The position numbers and the translations under genes are program-made. A DNA stretch of 64,000 bases from assembly GCF_019603315.1 (NCBI RefSeq), contig NZ_CP080649.1, positions 1,503,501-1,567,500 of the forward strand, written 5' to 3'. Origin of the DNA: Ruficoccus sp. ZRK36. Lineage in GTDB: Bacteria > Verrucomicrobiota > Verrucomicrobiia > Opitutales > Cerasicoccaceae. A model generated the notes under the pieces. The model was not told where the DNA came from and did no database searches. It saw nothing but the letters and a program-made list of their open reading frames with translations. This document shows, piece by piece, positions 62,305 to 64,000 of this stretch (the stretch's first letter is position 1; the number at the start of each line of letters is the position of its first letter).

Positions 62305-64000
62305 ATGGCCGAGCGGCCAAAAATCCGCGTCTTGCCCGATCGCGTGATCAACCAGATCGCGGCGGGGGAGGTGATCGAGCGCCCGGCGGCGGTGGTTAAG
62401 GAACTGCTTGAGAACGCGCTCGATGCCCGCGCTGATCGGATCGAGATCGAGTTCCGGGGCGGCGGTAAGAGTCTGATCCGCGTCGAGGACAACGGTATCG
62501 GCATGACCCCGGAGGATGCGCTGATCGCGCTGGAGCGTCACGCCACCAGTAAGCTGCGCGAAGCCGCCGACCTCTCCACGGTGCTCAGTCTGGGCTTTCG
62601 CGGGGAGGCGTTGCCGAGCATTGCCAGTGTGAGCCGTTTCACCCTGCGCAGCCGCGCCCAGGGTTGGGAGCACGGCACGGAGATTTTTGTCAACGGCGGA
62701 CGCATGATTCACCAGCGCGAGTGCGGGATGCCGACCGGCACCCGCATCGAGGTGGCCAACCTGTTCAACAGCGTGCCCGCGCGCCGGAAGTTTTTAAAGA
62801 GCGACGCCACCGAGTCAGCTCATATCACGCACCTGGTGCGGCTCCATGCGGTGGCCCGGCCTGGCGTATCTTTTTCGCTGATCGAGAATGGCCGCAGCGT
62901 TTTTTCGTCGCCCAAGTGCCCGGACATGCGTGAGCGCGTGGCGGAGATCTGGGGGCGCGATCTGGCAGAGGAACTGGTCGAGCTGACCCCGGCTGAGGGG
63001 GCGAACGGCATGCGCCTGTCCGGCCTGATCGGTAAGCCCGGCACCGGCCGCGCGACCCGGCGGCAGATGATCGCGCTGGTCAATGGCCGCCCGGTGGACA
63101 GCCGCACGCTCAACTACGCGCTGATCGAGGGCTACCACTCCTTTATCCCGAAGGGGCGCTACCCGCTGGCCTTCCTGTTTCTGGAGATCGACCCGGCGGT
63201 CATCGACGTGAATATCCACCCGGCCAAGCGCGAGATCAAGTTCCGCGACGAGGGCCGCGTGCGTCAGTTCGTACTGCAGTCGGTCGTGGCTCAGCTTCAG
63301 CAGCTCGCCTCGCAGGCACGGCATCCGACCCTGCAGGGTGGGCGCGAGGATTTCGAGAAGTACGTGCTGCCCCGCCGCGAGCCCAAGCCCTTCCCGCTGG
63401 CGGGCGAGGCGTCGGACCAGCCAGAGATAAAGGGACCGGCGAGCCCGTCCGCCAAGCCGACACCTGCGATCAAGCCTTCGATCTACCCGCGAACGAAGCC
63501 CGGCCCGGTCTCGGATGATTTTAAGCACAAGTATCTTTCCCCGGACTCCGACTCCCCGGCAGACAAGACGCCTGCCCCTGAAAAGACCGCTCCGCCCACC
63601 GAGAACCCGACGGGCAACGCCGCTTCCTCCCATGAAAAGGCCGGAGAATCACCGTCCCCCAAGGCAGCGGCCAAAGACGCTCCCTCAGGTGACGCAGCCG
63701 GCCTGCCAGTGGTTAAGTGGACCCCTGCGGGCGGCTCGTCCGAAGTTTCGGAGGATGACGAGTCCTCCGGTGAAAAAACGTTTCACTTCAGCTGGCGTTG
63801 CTTGGGGCTGCTGCGCGAGGGCTATGCGATCTTTGAGACCCCCTCCGGGCTGGTCGTTTTGGACCGGCGTGCAGCTCATGAGCGGGTCTGGTTTGAGCAG
63901 CTGCAGGCACGCTTTGCCGAGGATGACCAGCCCAGCCAGCGGTTGCTTTTTCCCGTCGGTCTGGAGCTGGAGCCCCTGGCCGCCGCCGCGCTGGAGGAGA
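62305..64000 (+). CDS. mutL: DNA mismatch repair protein MutL, 5' part (runs off the window)
   Basis: The reading frame is open to the last base, about 565 codons visible. The GHKL ATPase motifs are complete: ELLENALDA (catalytic Glu), DNGIGM and GFRGEALPSIASV, then NGRPVDSRTL and VDVNIHPAKREIKFRD of the transducer domain. A low-complexity Pro/Ser/Lys linker (about 355-470) precedes the C-terminal dimerisation domain. The stretch LDRRAAHERVWFEQL corresponds to the endonuclease motif DQHA(x)2E(x)4E of nicking MutL proteins, but the Gln-His pair is Arg-Arg. Start ATG at 62305; a TTG at 62278 is in frame. MutS is not in the window. Confidence 0.95.
   Translation, partial: MAERPKIRVLPDRVINQIAAGEVIERPAAVVKELLENALDARADRIEIEFRGGGKSLIRVEDNGIGMTPEDALIALERHATSKLREAADLSTVLSLGFRGEALPSIASVSRFTLRSRAQGWEHGTEIFVNGGRMIHQRECGMPTGTRIEVANLFNSVPARRKFLKSDATESAHITHLVRLHAVARPGVSFSLIENGRSVFSSPKCPDMRERVAEIWGRDLAEELVELTPAEGANGMRLSGLIGKPGTGRATRRQMIALVNGRPVDSRTLNYALIEGYHSFIPKGRYPLAFLFLEIDPAVIDVNIHPAKREIKFRDEGRVRQFVLQSVVAQLQQLASQARHPTLQGGREDFEKYVLPRREPKPFPLAGEASDQPEIKGPASPSAKPTPAIKPSIYPRTKPGPVSDDFKHKYLSPDSDSPADKTPAPEKTAPPTENPTGNAASSHEKAGESPSPKAAAKDAPSGDAAGLPVVKWTPAGGSSEVSEDDESSGEKTFHFSWRCLGLLREGYAIFETPSGLVVLDRRAAHERVWFEQLQARFAEDDQPSQRLLFPVGLELEPLAAAALEE

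Overview
The window looks like chromosomal DNA of a Gram-negative, GC-rich bacterium, most likely a member of Verrucomicrobiota (perhaps Opitutae/Puniceicoccales). This is inferred from gene content: two PEP-CTERM proteins ending in VPEPSTYA-type tails, a split hopanoid pathway, a PilMNO/secretin operon laid out like the Akkermansia Amuc_1098-1102 cluster, a 31-residue AURKAIP1/COX24 (mS38-like) protein, and a prepilin-like protein with a C-terminal CDGHV tail. No rRNA, tRNA, CRISPR array, integrase or insertion sequence was found. The only structured RNA gene seen is the RNase P RNA (24063-24434).

Layout. 1-9.6 kb: 3' end of a GT4 glycosyltransferase, a small secreted protein, htpG, an octaheme cytochrome with HEAT and TPR repeats, carA, a small response regulator, and an ArsR regulator divergent from kamA. 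9.8-16.8 kb: hopanoid genes hpnH, hpnG, a fused hpnD-hpnE, and hpnC, interrupted by two unrelated genes. 17-22 kb: a PEP-CTERM protein and a DevBCA-type exporter. 22-26.8 kb: a YcfL-like lipoprotein, two hypotheticals, rnpB, rpsT, a pseudouridine synthase relative with an altered catalytic motif, the mS38-like ORF and a GNAT. 27.2-32.1 kb: a five-gene pilus/secretion operon ending in a secretin. 32.3-37.8 kb: a YrhK-like membrane protein and an overlapping MoxR-DUF58-transglutaminase operon. 37.9-40.6 kb: cydAB. 40.7-43.9 kb: circularly permuted ATP-grasp, alpha-E protein and a secreted protein. 43.9-50 kb: BASS-type transporter, ilvB, an AT3-SGNH acyltransferase and ymdB. 50-53.3 kb: a trypsin-like protease, a pseudopilin, a second PEP-CTERM protein and a small protein. 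53.4-60 kb: membrane zinc protease, M3 oligopeptidase, enoyl reductase, MnSOD-type sodA and a sigma-54 activator. 60.3-64 kb: META lipoprotein, an AT-rich membrane-anchored DUF4041/GIY-YIG protein, and the 5' part of mutL.

How genes cooperate. HpnD/HpnC/HpnE would make squalene from farnesyl diphosphate, and HpnH/HpnG would add and trim the adenosyl side chain; the squalene-hopene cyclase is not in the window. CydAB and SodA fit life with fluctuating oxygen. The MoxR-DUF58-transglutaminase operon and the ATP-grasp/alpha-E pair flank cydAB, and both belong to families linked to peptide or envelope modification.

The most unusual signal is non-coding. Seven intergenic clusters of short perfect hairpins lie within about 30 bases of stop codons. 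Three carry a 20-bp stem with a 5-nt loop, in which the outer 8 bp (TCAGCGAT/ATCGCTGA) are constant while the inner 12 bp are unrelated in sequence yet perfectly self-complementary in each copy. The modules keep the same order, once as the exact reverse complement.
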